This document shows positions 35,077 through 48,300 of a stretch of DNA of 64,000 bases, piece after piece. The position numbers and the translations under genes are program-made. The notes beneath the pieces are model-generated. The model was not told the DNA's origin. It worked only from the letters and a program-made list of their open reading frames with translations, and did no database searches. The DNA comes from Syngnathus acus (lineage: Eukaryota; Chordata; Actinopteri; Syngnathiformes; Syngnathidae), in the NCBI RefSeq assembly GCF_901709675.1, contig NC_051088.1, positions 17,144,193-17,208,192 of the forward strand. The letters are read 5' to 3'. Numbering within the stretch: position 1 is the stretch's first letter; every line of letters starts with the position of its first letter.

Positions 35077-37639
35077 CTGCCAGTCAAAAGAAATCACAAA
35101 TAGCTGTGGCAGAACGCAATTAGGCAAAAGATTGGACTGCGAGTATCATCCCTGACGCTCGTTTTTGCAGTGCACACTCTGTCAAGAAAGATTTAACATG
35201 AAATTGATAATCGCCTATGCCTGGTACATCCTCGTCTTCTCTCCCGGTCATTGACTTGGCTGTGTATGTGACCGCACGACACAAAGGTCCTCACTCAATT
35301 TGTTATATTGTAAATCTTGAACATGTTCATTCAAGACTTAGTTATCACTTATCTTCTTTGTGTTTAGAGGCGGCTGGGCGCTGCCTACAACACGTTTGCA
35401 TTCTGATTTTGTTGAGTTTATAGCGAGCATTTTATCGCAGGGATTTTCGATTGATGTTGATCACGAGTCAATCGCGATACATACTAATATTGAATAATCA
35501 CCCAGTCTTAGAACTGGATGTTTTTGCCTCCAGCTAAGCCACGTCACATAAATGACATCACATAATTTATAAACTTTGAAGAGGCCAATAGACCAGAGGG
35601 GTGCACTACAAAGCGAGCTTAATGGCTTAGCGAGCTGTGTTGAATCTAAAGCCAGGATTGTTACGAAGGTTTTGTCGATCATGCAAGGCAAGCCTGGCTG
35701 TGTTGGGTTTCCTTCATATGGTATACCCCCCCAGGGGGTCTTTTTGAAAATGAAAGCCTTTGAAAGGTTGTGGTTTCTCCACATATACCTTGTTGGTGCT
35801 TAGAGGAGGATAATAGCATATACATTGGCTGTCTTCATGAGCCGTGACTTGAGCACTTTGTTTTTTCTCATCTGTTATGATCAGATGCTTGATAAGGACA
35901 TTACAAAAAGAACTGTGGACTAAACCAAAAATAGCATGTTCGAGAGACGTTTCCATGACTAGCGACTGAGGGGAAAAAAACAGCCATAGATATGAATAGG
36001 TAGATACGACATGCGTAGAAGAGCTGTGTGCTTACATTAATATTAAGCTAATGTCCACATTTTTCCTTTACATTGGTCAACAAATGTTTACAAAATTTTG
36101 AAATTAGAGGTGCACTTTTCTCGATTTTTTTTTTTGCGCTGATTCCAACTCTGCCCGTGTTTTTCACTAGCACCATGAGGTTTTCGTAATAGCAATACAA
36201 AATATAATAACCGTTAGATTTGTAATAAAACATTTAGTAATATTATAGATGAAGGGTTAGGTTCAGCAGCAGGTGGATTGTTTTTCCTGAAACGTTATAG
36301 CTATAAATTACAAAGCATGATAGAATCCAAATTGAGCAACCCCTTATATGTAGGTCAAACCTAAAAACATAATTTGAAAATATCGCAACGTTAAAAACAT
36401 TTTTTAAATAAGCATCAATGATACATTTAGGGACGCATAAAGCCATCTTTTTAAAATTGACACTTTTATCCTTGATGGGACAGTCGCCCCTCCCAACATG
36501 GCTGCCACGTTGACGTGTCTTTCAGCCTTCCCCAGCCCATTTTAAGCGTGTTTATTTGACGAGAGCAGCCCAAAGTGGGAAAAAAAAAGTCTGCTGATGG
36601 CACCACCGCACTTGTTACTGACACGGTGGCAAATTGTGGCCAATTGCAGCCAATTCTGAAACTTATGTTTGCTCAAATCCAAATGTGATCCATGTTAAAA
36701 AAAAATCTTTTGTTGCACGTAATTCTGGAGGACGGGTTGCTGCTTGTCTCTTCCGCATGCACACTGGTCCAAAATAATTGCAGATTAGCGGAAGACCAAG
36801 CTGCACTGATGTCTGTGTATATGAGTGAACTGACTCTAGGAAATGATGATGGATCAGCCTTGCAAAGATTAGCCTTGAAATGCCCCCCCACACACACACA
36901 CACCTCCAAAAGGGATGTGCAACCTACAGGATCTGGCCAGTCCTGACCAAGAGACCAAATGATGAAATGGAATGAAATGACTTGCACAGGCTTCGGCCAA
37001 TCACCACACGCACAGAAGTGCAAGTGCCGTATTTGACGTCCGCCAGCGGTTCCAACGTCCAGGGTGGGGCTTTTTGTCCAATGTTCCATTTTGCGAGCGC
37101 GGATGGAGCCACGAGGACGGGCCATCCCACTCACCCTTTGCACGGCCAGAGACTCTGCTGAGCTGCTGTCATGGCAACAGCAGCAGTCACTGCCGCCAGC
37201 TTGGGCCTGTAATGCACAGGCCAGGGGGAGTCACACACAGGCTCCCAACTGCACAAATAAGACCCCCGATGAAGCGGAAAAAGATAGTCAGAGCATGTGG
37301 GATGCTTCCTCTTCTAATATAAACGAATACTATATGGATCATTCTCATAGAACTTGATTGATAATGGTAGAGACACTTGGTCTTTTTTCTTTTCCAATTT
37401 GGATTTGACACTTGAGTCTGATAACCAAGACACAAATACACTCAATTCATGGCAGTCCAATGCAAAAATGATCGACAGTAATGTCTTCAACTTTGCTGAT
37501 TGAACCTATTGACTTTGGCAAATGTTAGTGCCCCATTGTTCTTCTTGCATAAGGTTAAAGAGAAAACAGCTTCTAATTGTGTAAGTGGCTCAGAAATAAC
37601 AGCATCTATTTAGCTGTCTGCAAATCCCGGCACTTCTAA

Positions 37640-38345
37640 TCACAGATTCCTCTAGTGTATTGCAATGACAAAATGAGGCTCCCTCCAGTGGTATTAGCTT
37701 GAGATGAAAAGATGGCAAAAAGGGAAAAGAAAAAGCCCATAGAACTAAACATGGAATGAGCATATTCCAAAAAACCTGTTGCCAAACTTGACTTCGTTTG
37801 GGACATAACGGTAAAGACTTTTTGATAAAGGTGTGAAAAATATTTCTTATGAACCAATTTTTGTCGTAGAAACAATTTCTTTTTGAGTGGTAGCAACCGC
37901 CAATAATTAAAATACAAATATCAGGATTATTTATTGTGTTTCCCCCCCCTCCCCCCCACCCTAAAAAAGGGAAAAGTCCCAAGTTTTTGTTCTGACTACT
38001 CAAACAATAAATTGAGTAAAATGGAATAAATTCAGCCGCCCTGACTGGCCATTTTATTATCTAACAAGTTAAAATTAAGGTGAAATAATTTCATTCTACA
38101 AAAGAAAACATTTATCCAAACAAAATCCATTATTGGGGAACACTTGTATAATCGACAACTGCATTTATTTCCGCCTAAAGTGAAAGTGAATTAAGGAAAG
38201 AGGATTTTTTTTCTTTTTTTTAATGCCAGATGTTGCAATCTTGTAAATTTTAAAAATTCCCCGCTGCATCTCATAATTCTGTTTGAATTATAAACATATT
38301 CTAAGGCCCATAGGACCCCTGTCTGTGGGACAAGTGGCCGGCAGC
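37640..38345. repeat. Diverged repeat, copy 1
   Basis: Alignable by eye with 43395-44135 in the same orientation. Shared phrases are CAGATTCCTCTAGTGTATTG / CAGATCCCTCTGGTGCATTG, AAATTGAGTAAAAT, CAGATGTTGCAAT, CTGTTTGAATT with TTCTAAGGCCC, and GCAGCATCCC. Further short matches continue to about 38640. Confidence 0.65.
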
Positions 38346-38849
38346 ATCCCCTGTGCAAATTAAATAATAATAATAATATAGTCTTATACAAAAAATAAAT
38401 GCATAAAATTCTCTTCCTTAAATCGGACATTCTGTGGTGCTTGTTGAATTCATGCATAAGTAGCCTATACTAATAATACGGTTCGCTTGTGGGACAATGC
38501 ACGGGGCGCAGACGAGGAAATGAAGTTGAAGTCGTTTCTTTCACTTCTTGTTCCTCTTAGAATTGCATCGGCCGTATTGCGATCACACAAAGAAGGCCCT
38601 CCTCCCCCTCATGCTTTGTTGCACAACGGGACGGTTAAATCATAACCCAGCAAATTTCTCCCTATACGTTTGCAAAAGTGTTCATAAAGAACAAGACGTT
38701 GTGTGCCTTGCATGTGTGCGGGATAGGTTCAGTAATGAACATTTTGGATGTTATCTGTCGGGACTTCAAGGAAAAAAAGGCACAGATGCCATTCAAACAG
38801 GTGTGAGGAGAAGCGAGAGGCGCACGACGTGATCGAGTCGCTCTTTGCA

Positions 38850-39331
38850 GTTCGAGCACCCCCCGCACCCCCAAGCCACCCCAGTCGGAAGTAGGTCGAT
38901 AGAAAGTGAAAGCGACGTGTTGTTTCTTTTGTCTTCTCTGAGCTCAAGATTTTACGCACAGGTGGGAGATGGCAGCCCCGGTGCAGGACGTCCCCTCTAC
39001 CCCCCCCCCCCCTCTCTTCTCCCTCCCTCCTCGCTCTCTCGCTCCTGCTCCTCAGCTCATGATTTGAGGAAGTGACATTTTATCACCGCTGCGGTCCGGA
39101 CAGCGGCTGCAAACAGGTGTGCTGTCGTCTGTCCGGCCCGTGTCACTCACGTCTCGGAAGCCGAACCGAGCCACGTCGGACGTGGGACGGCGGCGCTGGC
39201 GGCAGGGCGGGCGGTGGGGAGGAGGAGGAGGAAGCCGCTCAAGTGAGCTCTTTATTAGCCGGGCTGTTGGATTCAGACGTGGAAGAGGAGAGAGAGGGAG
39301 AGGGAGCGAGAAGGGGGAGCGAGGGCGAGCA
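38850..39331 (+). promoter_or_regulatory. nol4l: nol4l CpG-rich promoter and 5' UTR
   Basis: GC-rich sequence with a pyrimidine tract at about 38998-39050 and GGCGG/GGGCGG boxes at about 39187-39215, leading into the start codon at 39332. The start has a strong context (G at -3, G at +4). The frame is open upstream to 39119 but has no ATG. Confidence 0.6.
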
Positions 39332-42300
39332 ATGGCAACGAAGAAGGCGGCGTGCGTGGATGCGCCCAAAAGGAGCCGGAGCCGGAGTCCGGTCGCGTTG
39401 GAGGCGGAGATGTTCAGTGAATTTCAGGACTGGTGCCTCCGCACTTATGGAGACTCTGGCAAAACAAAGACCGTCACCCGGCGGAAATACAACAAAATCA
39501 TGCAGACCTTATTGCAAAACGACGAGTCGGATGGTGTGTACGTGGACAACAGCCACATTAACGCCAAATTCAAATTCTGGGTCAAGTCCAAAGGATTTCA
39601 GGTGGGGACCAACGTTTTGGGAGAGCACAACAAGAAAGGAGCTGCGGCGAAGCCCGTGCTGTACGTCCCGGTCAAGTCAACGGTAAAGTGTGATCGTGTG
39701 CGTGCGTGGCGTCTGCGAGATGTCCCGTCGCCGTCCGCAACTTGTCTTCGTTTCCAAGCTCGAACGAAAGAAAATGTTTAATAACTACTAAGCCCAAAAA
39801 AAAAACACGCCAACATTTCGCGGCCCCATCTCCACCCAGCGCGATAACGCTCCACTTTGTCCGTGCATGCACATCCCAGCGTGAGCGGCCCCGTGCACTC
39901 TCATCCTTGCTGCCATAGCAACGCCGCTGCCTGCCGGCGGTGGCGATGCTGAAAGGCTGTTGTGCAGCCGTGACAGCGTGAAGCAACACCAACATTGACA
40001 TTGCGGCTCCATACTTTTGCACCGGACCGAAACTGGGATGCAGGTTGGACTCTCACAGGCTCCCGTTTAGAGGGGGGTAAAGAGGAGGGGGGTGAGGGGG
40101 GGCATAATCACCTGGTGATTAAGGGTGGAGGGGCTCATGACATGCACTCCTTGTCCCATCTCAACCAAATGGCACACACATTTGCGTTTTCATGTGAACG
40201 TTGCATTTTGTCTCCAAAATGTGACCGTGTGCATTGTGACCATGTTGGCCGAGTGTCACTTTTCATTGTCCTGGCCAAGATGCGGATCGACTCGTGCCTG
40301 TAAGCGCTCGTTGCTCTGGCAACACCTGTGTGCTCCACCAGCCGGCTTCTGCCGCATTTTGTTGTCGGCAAAACATAAAAGTCATACATAGCTGCATATT
40401 CGCAGGCCGGTCATAAGTGGGAGGGAGCATGGGGGCGGGGTGGGGGGTAATTGGTGCCCTGCTGGGCTACGAATGAAACAAAAGGGGCCGATAGCTACGC
40501 ACGCCACACACACATATGGGGAGTTGGTGCCGAGCGTCACTTGTTTGTGTCCGATGACGTAAAAAGTAAAGGTCAGGTCGCGTGTCCCACTGCACCTCAC
40601 GGAGTTATACGAGTCGTGTCATGTTTGCTCACATGCAAGTGAGAAACAGTGAGGTGGGTGCATGTACAGGCCACCTCCATTTTAAATACGCCTTCTGGAA
40701 ATCATCAACCCCCCATCCCGCCTATGTTGTTAACAAACCAGAGGACATATTGGCACGGATTAGGGTGTGAATGCGTCGATTCTAGTTGAGATCCCTCCAC
40801 AGGTGCTCCACCTGTGTGAATGCACAATTTCCACGTGGGCCGTGCGAGCGCCTTTTGGAAGATGGTTAATCTCGTCTCTGTGCCGTATTGTGTTCCCCTG
40901 CGGACAAGAGGGCAGGTGGAAAGCGTAGAGTGTGTTGGGTGTCTTTTGTGTGCAGCTTTCTTTTGATAAAAGTTCCTGCAGTCGTCTAGATTGGGACAAA
41001 TCTCACCCGGTGTCTCATAAGCTTTGTTGAACCAAAGCACACATTTCACATTACAGAATAAAATCCCAAAAGTGGACAAACAGGTTCATCATGGGAATGG
41101 GTTAATGGTTCCCGAGAGACAACCAAGCAAAATTTGTCATAGCTTCTATGCCTTGATTTTTATTGTTTGTGACAAAACTTACATCACAAAGATCGAAGTT
41201 GTCGTTTAGTGTTTGTTAAAAAAAACATGAAAGAGTCCCAAAAAGCAATTGAACTCTATGCTAGCGACAGTGAGAAAAGAGCTACAAGATGGCTTCTGGA
41301 ATGATGTCAGCCAAATCAGCGTCCGTGGCGGCGTGAAGCGGCAAGCACTTAAATTGGCCAGACTTTCTTGGCCATGCAGATTGAGGAGTCAATCAAGAAA
41401 GCCTTAATCATGCCTTCGCCCCCTGGTGGTTGGCTGACCACTGGTTGAGAAAGTGTTTGATTGAATATGCAACTGAGCTCGCATTTTATATGCAAATATT
41501 TCTGACGGTCATTTAATCATTGATGCCAAAATCATGATCACAATCCAAATTTGATCAATTGTAGAGCCCTTTGTGTTGTTCCACCGTTTGTGATGTCCTC
41601 ATTCAGTTAGCCATTGCGGAAAGAATCGCTCTAACTGCTAGCACATCAGTACCATTTAACGTTACACTGTATGTAAGCTAGCAGGCAATTTTCTCCCTAA
41701 ATCTTTGTTTTATGTTCAGTTTTAGAGTAAACCGCAGGGCATTGGCAATAAATGCTTGAAGCCTCTGTTTTGATGAGACGATTTCGATTTGCCTAATTTA
41801 CTGGGAAGATAGTTTATTAACGCTTGTATCTCAAGTCTGCACTATTGGTCGTAGCAAAAAAAAAAAGATCAGCCCAATGATGTGTTCGATCTTGGAAAAA
41901 CTCGTAGGTGGCGTCACTCTTATCTAAAGTCATCGCTGTATTATTTATCTCTTATTGAATACATCCATTTCAGAACAATGAAGTGAAATTAGATCATTTC
42001 TAGTAGCACACCTGATGATCTCTCCCGGCACAGCAGCTTTGAAACACTGCTCAACGCACTGAAGGTCTTATTGAATTAAAAGTGTTTTATTTACGTGAGA
42101 GGACTATACACACTTTGTAGCTAATATTGTGTGTGTATGTGCGTGTTGGAGGAGGCGGGGGGGTCTGACTCAGCAGCACTTGGGAAATGGAAAGAAGAAA
42201 CATAACATTAGGCAACTGGAGCTGCGTCTGCGACTGTGAGTCAGAAGCAACTGCGATGCATGCGTTCGTCTGCTGGATTATTCCAATGCAATTTTGCTTT

Positions 42301-45300
42301 GTTTAGCATTTTGTTAGCATTTGTCACAAATAGGCCGGGGTGAAAGTGCCGCACACGCACACGTGGTTAACGGTCACGGCCTCGCCGGGGGGTGGGGATG
42401 GGGAGGCGCTCTTGTCTCCGGACGCCCCGCTGCAGCTGCTCCCGGACTGTGCCAAGTTTCTGTATGGGGGCAGGCGTGTAAATGACGGGAGGATGCATGG
42501 GTGGGGGCGGGGTCGGACGGTGGCTGATGTGCACACAGAGAAGGCCTCTTCTGTGCGTCGGCCAAGCGCACAAGGCGGCTTCAGTGTGTGATGGGACAAA
42601 GGCTGCCGGGCGAACAGTCGCCACTCCGTCAAGACGCTTCTGTCCGAGCGAGCCACATACTGTATTCTGCTTCTTCTTGGTCGCCTGTATGTCGGTGTTG
42701 TCTCGCCCTCTTTCTCCATAGCTCTCCCAGCAGCCCCCAGTGTGGAGAAGCAACCTCGTTTAGCTCCCATTATGTCCTGATTAGGGAGGAGGTGGGGGCG
42801 GGGGGGACTAGACGCACACCAAAGGTGCGCCGCAAAATTGCCTCCAGCAAAAGCATCGGTGAGGCTACCATAAAACAAAAAACGGTTGCCGTAACATGAC
42901 CCGTGTGCTAAAGATTACATATCAAGAAAGAAAATATTGCAAGCGATTGCTTTTAGTTGCCATGTCAACTGAAAGCTGTAACTATGTGTGACTAGCGATT
43001 TCAGTGGCCGTGTTGCAGATGCGTGTAGCCGTCTAGAAATCATGCGACTGGCGAAGCAAACATTGCAACAAAAGAAAAAGGAAAAACCCCAGGTTAAAAC
43101 CCGGGCTGCAACTAACAATTATTTTAATCATCCATTCATCTGTCTAGAAGTGAAACAATGAATCGACGACAAATCAATTGTTGAAATCTTCAACTATTTT
43201 GATAATCAAATATTTAGAGATGTTTGAGTTAAAGTTGTCCAAATTATCGGATTTTAGCCTCTCAGCAGTAACAATTTTCTGATTTCTGTAGTACTCCATT
43301 AAAGCAGACTTCATGTATATAATTATCTTTGCGTGGACTCAGAATAAGAGAAAAATAATAGAAGTTATTTTTTTAAGCAGTTGAGCTCACAGATCCCTCT
43401 GGTGCATTGCACCAACATAATGACATTAATGGTAAAAAGAGTTTCAGTGACTTTTGAAAAAGAGGATTCTAAGATGCATATGTTTTCCTTGGAAGAAAAT
43501 CCTATGTATCCATCTTTAGGAAACGTGTTCAAAATTATGTTACATACCTATTAAGACATTTTGGCATTAAAGGTACGAAAAATATTAAGTTTTTGTTGGG
43601 AACAATTGTTTCATTTTTAAAGATGTTTACTGCCAGTAATTCCAGCACTCAAATCGGTAAAATGAACTGATTTTCACAAAACAAAATGCAGTTGTTTATG
43701 TCTTGTCTTGTCCACTCAAACATCAAATTGAGTAAAATTGGATGACTTTACTCGCACTGACTGACCGTTAGGCTACTCATACATTTTCTTTTTTTTTTGG
43801 CAAGACGAACAAGTTCAAATCAATGTGAATTAATTGACTCACATAAAAGAAAACACATTTTTTGAGGACCCTCAAATATGCATTTTTCTTCTGCCTGAAA
43901 TGAAAGAAATGAATGAAATCCAAGAAATGAGGATGTTTTTCTTTTTTTTTCTCCCCAGATGTTGCAATGTTAGGAATTTCACGAATCCTCCTCTGCATTT
44001 GCGTACTTAGTTTTGCTGTTTGAATTGTAAACACCTTCTAAGGCCCGTACTGTATTGCATGCAACCAGACAAAGGACCCCATGCTTGCTTTGTAACACAA
44101 CGGGATGGGTGGATCAGCCAGCAGCATCCCGCATGCAGGTGTAGTAAGCAAAAAAAAAAGGCCTTAAATCAGACATCAGTCAAATAAATATATTTTCTAA
44201 ATGAATTTCAGTGGCGTATTGATCGAACGATATACAATTCACACATCTGCATGCTTCTTATAGTAACCAGAATGTTTTGTTTTTTTACTGACCTGAAGCT
44301 TTAATGGGAAATGAGCACTTTATTTTACTAGCAAAAGGAATCAATAAGGAAAATTTGCCAGCTTTGTTAAGTCCCATTTTTTTGTGACTGGGCAGGAGAG
44401 ACAATTAAACCGGCCAATGTGGTATATCCACAATCGTGCCTCCCTCAATTTACAAAATAAAAGACTTGACGGGGCCGTCGTCTTTGTGCAGTGGATCTTA
44501 TTATTCTTAACCATCTCGGCGACCGGAGATGTTTGCACCTCAGTATCAGCCGAGAAGGGGAACATCATCATTATTATCTGATTAATTAGGCCACGCTTCC
44601 CTTGAGAGACCATCTTTTCGGGTAAGGGCCACAGAGTCAAAAGAATACTGGCCCTATTATTCCACAGCATTTGCATAAATACCTTTTTGTGTTTTTGAAT
44701 CTCCTGCGCTTTTGTCCTCACTTTTTGTTTCATGGCTGTCTGGCAGCACTTATCGGAGGGCCACATGGCCTGGCTCAAAGGGCTTCCCAAATGTTCGCTG
44801 CCCTAAACGAGAATCGGAAAAGCGCTGATGAGCTTGTCGTGTCATCAGTGCAGATTTCATAGAGAGTGAAGAGTGTGCTCAGACGGAACATCACTTGAAA
44901 AACAAAAACTTGTGATTTTAAAACCATTTAGACAACATACTAGATTTGAACTCAAAACAGTTGAACAAGAGATATTGACTACTCAAGGCATATATTATTT
45001 ATCATCGACAAAAAGATCACAACATCTCACGAAGTCACGTAGTAGAAGAAGCACCACAGTAGTATTTTTTTTGTCCGCAAGACTGCATTCTACTGCTCCC
45101 CGGTGGCCAAGGCAGGCACACCAGAAGGAGCAACACGTAGAACTGAATTGCAACATAAAATGATGTACGCACTGTTAAATTATTTGCATTCTATCTATAT
45201 TCCTACTCTCTGTTTTAACAAAGCAGAATTTTATAGCATGCTATTTCCCTTTATCAAAGCACAAACAGACTGGAATTGACTGAATAGAATTTGCATTTAT

Positions 45301-48300
45301 TTCAAAGGGAAAAGATGATTTGGAAATCTTTTGAGAGTTGTGGTCAGAGAACAAATTCAACTTGTATGTCAAGCCACCTGTGTGTTCATCTCGTGATTTG
45401 AGATGCATGTGCACCCGCGTCCAAATGCTAGGTACATTGTGCTCGTATGCACGCCGGTACAAAGAGGGGGTCGCTGATCGGCTGCTCGGCTGCACGGCTG
45501 CTCGGCTGCTTGGCGTTTCCTCCCTTCTGTACCCTCTCTGTTGCCATGGAGAGACCGCTCTTTGCTTTCCCATAGGAGGAGAAATTAACACCATTTTTAA
45601 CTGGCCTGGGGGCCTCCCCCCTGTGTGGGAGACAGTCAGAGTTCCGCTCCTACCACACCCACACACGTGTGTTTAAGTCATCGATAACCCCCCCCCCTTC
45701 ACATTCCTCTGTTGTCATTTTAATACCTTTCCTAGGACAGAATTTGACAAAGTGAGACATAGCGGAAATAGACTGTGTGATGATGTGTCCGCGGCTCATT
45801 TACATACAAGAGCAGAGCTGGTCCCGGGACTGGTGCTTCTCTCACTGGTTCCGTAAGATATTGGGAGTGCCACACTCACCATCCACCAATGTTTATCTCG
45901 GGATAGACGCACATGTGCACAGGACAGTGGCTCGGAGCTGGCTGCAGCTAATGTGGATTTAATGACAGGCTTTGTGAGCGGAGGCAGAGGGGAGAGGATG
46001 ATGGTAAAAAGAACGGGCAGCAGTGAAGAAATACGAGGGGGGAAAAAAGCGATTGGGGGTAATGATCTCTTATCCCCATTTGATGTCATATGCACCTTAA
46101 CCTGCCACCATTAATCAAACGTGCACACACCGCTTCCCGCCTTTGTCCCATTTACGTGTCCATTAGCTAGCTTATATTTACGCACTCCTTGATGATCTGT
46201 CACAAGTCACGAGTACTAATAAAAGTCTTTTTAGTCGTTTTTAGTCACGTAAAATGCTCCGAGACTACCACACCCGATATCAGCATGACATATATACGTA
46301 TATATATACACGGTTTAGTTTAATTTGATCTGTGACCTTGCTTGGGATGTAGTGAATCCGTTCCAGCACTCACCAACTACCAACATCCTTTTTTTTTTAA
46401 AGGAAAATCTGCATTCGACAGTATAATAGTGAATTATAACCTACAGGAATACCACTTGCTTGCCACATAAGATGCAACATGGGCACAGATTTATTGTCCT
46501 TCTGTCTTCTGAGTTGCCTCGCTTAGTGGCACATCGTCAGCTGATATTGTTCCTCCACTGCAAGGAAACCAATGGTAGCCGGATATTGGGAAGTTTGCTA
46601 GAGGCACCTCGAGGTGGTGGTGGTGTGTGTATGTGTGGGGTGACATACTCATTTTTTTGTTGCTCGTACCACAAGGAAACATCAGCGAAGCAATGGCGCA
46701 TATCTGGGAAAACTCCCATGTGGAGGCACTCATGTCTAACAACACCACTGTAAGACAAAAAGTCATTTTGTGGACGTTCAGTGCAAAACCCCTGGCATGG
46801 GATCTTTTTGCATGTCCACGGCATCTCGTCCAGCAGCTCTCGTGGCCTTCTTGCCTTTGTGACCCAGCTGCTTTCCGTCAAGCGCCCCACTTCCTCCCCC
46901 TCCTGACCTGGCTGCCTGTGTGCAGGACCTCTCCTCTCTCGCCATCAGCGACTCGTGTGCTCTGCGTGTGCGCGTGGACGTGCGTGCAAGACTGCCAGCG
47001 GGGGTGGGGGCGGCCGACTCAAACCCTCCAGTCTCCTAGCAACAGAGCGGTTTGTTGCGGGACAGGGAGCCGAGGCGAGGATGGGGGCTGGTCGTAGAGT
47101 GGCTGGGGAAGAGAGCAAAGTCCTGCGGGATTACCACCAAAGAGCGAGAGTGAGAAGGAGGAAAGGCGTGTTGCGGCGTGTTCTTCATAATGTCTCGTTG
47201 CCATTTAGGGATGCTGACATGTCTCCTTTGCTCTTTAAAACGCGCCGCCGCCGCTGATGAGACCAAGCTGCGACTCCATTCAACAGCTGTTCTCCTCTCC
47301 TCATGATGCTTCCAGCTCTGCCCGCGTGACGTGTACTGAACTCGAACGCGCGTATGGGACGCACAAACACGCTCACTCCAAAGCAGGATGTGTTCAGGGG
47401 TGAATGTTTCACTCACTGTTTACTCCGATCTGGAAGCGTTTAGCTGAGACGGCCTCCCGGTGACGTTCACTGCATTTTCTTACCTGTACACAACAGGTTG
47501 GCAATATTAGCTGTGTCTGTATTGCAAAGAATACAATAAGAACAGGCCTGCAGCTATTGAATATTTTTGGAGTAAAATGTTTTATGTATTAAAACTGTAG
47601 ATATGTGTATACATACATAGCTTAAGATCAGGGGATGCTTTGAGAATAATTGTCAATTTTTGTCTATGTGAAGCCCTTTGAGACTGCTTGTGATTTAGGG
47701 CTATACAAATAAACTTGACTTGACTTGACTTGATATATATTTATTAAAGTTAAGATTCTTATATTTATCAGTCAGACCTATTTTGTATTAAAATTTGGCA
47801 TCATTTATTCCGCAGATTAGTCTTTTTAATCCCTCCACAGGTGGTTTGGATAGAGGAGTCCTTGTGCACTCTCAATCTCTCTATTGAACACACATGGTAA
47901 CAGAACTCAGTAAACACAAACACATTCTTAGTCACTGACCTCAACTGATGCCATGGCATTGTACAAAAACATCCGGTGCTGGGTAAACGTAAAAAATTTG
48001 AGCCCACAATTTGCATACACATGCAAATTATTTCCAACTCATCACATACGTATGGCGGCACGGTGGAACGCAGTTTGGAGGGTGCAGGTTCGATTCCACT
48101 TTTGGCATTTTGAATGTTTTAAGTTAAATAGTGGCTCGAAACGATTCTTCGATTATCCAACCTGTTGTGAATTAGTTTGATCATTAAAGTTGTCAATTCA
48201 ATTATTAATATTTGCACTTCAATCAATACAATCCTTCAGTGATACCCAGAAGGGAAATTCAGGCGTTAAAGCAGCAGTGAAAATTCATAATTAATTAGAG

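Larger units (their letters stand above)
30100..38840. other. Intergenic region between dnmt3b and nol4l
   Basis: About 8.7 kb with no exon that I can support. It contains repeat pieces (33824-33905, 37640-38345), a CpG-rich patch (33465-33690), three tandem 13-mers (35038-35076) and an X-box-like site at 37165-37178. In other vertebrates COMMD7 lies between these two genes; I see no trace of it here. Confidence 0.6.

Noticed and set aside
34981-35080. CRISPR-like array at the three 13-mers
   Set aside because: Units are contiguous without spacers, and the window is vertebrate nuclear DNA.
36673-37143. 156-codon minus-strand frame
   Set aside because: Crosses a CA repeat, has no domain, no splice partners and an odd composition; likely chance.
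42324-42878. 184-codon minus-strand frame in nol4l intron 1
   Set aside because: GC-rich sequence yields long frames by chance; several overlapping frames are open on both strands and none shows a domain.
44341-44790. 149-codon minus-strand frame
   Set aside because: No domain or splice context; better explained as complex non-coding DNA.
48053-48110. tRNA gene
   Set aside because: It has a B box but no matching arms or A box at the right distance; it is the head of a tRNA-derived SINE-like repeat.
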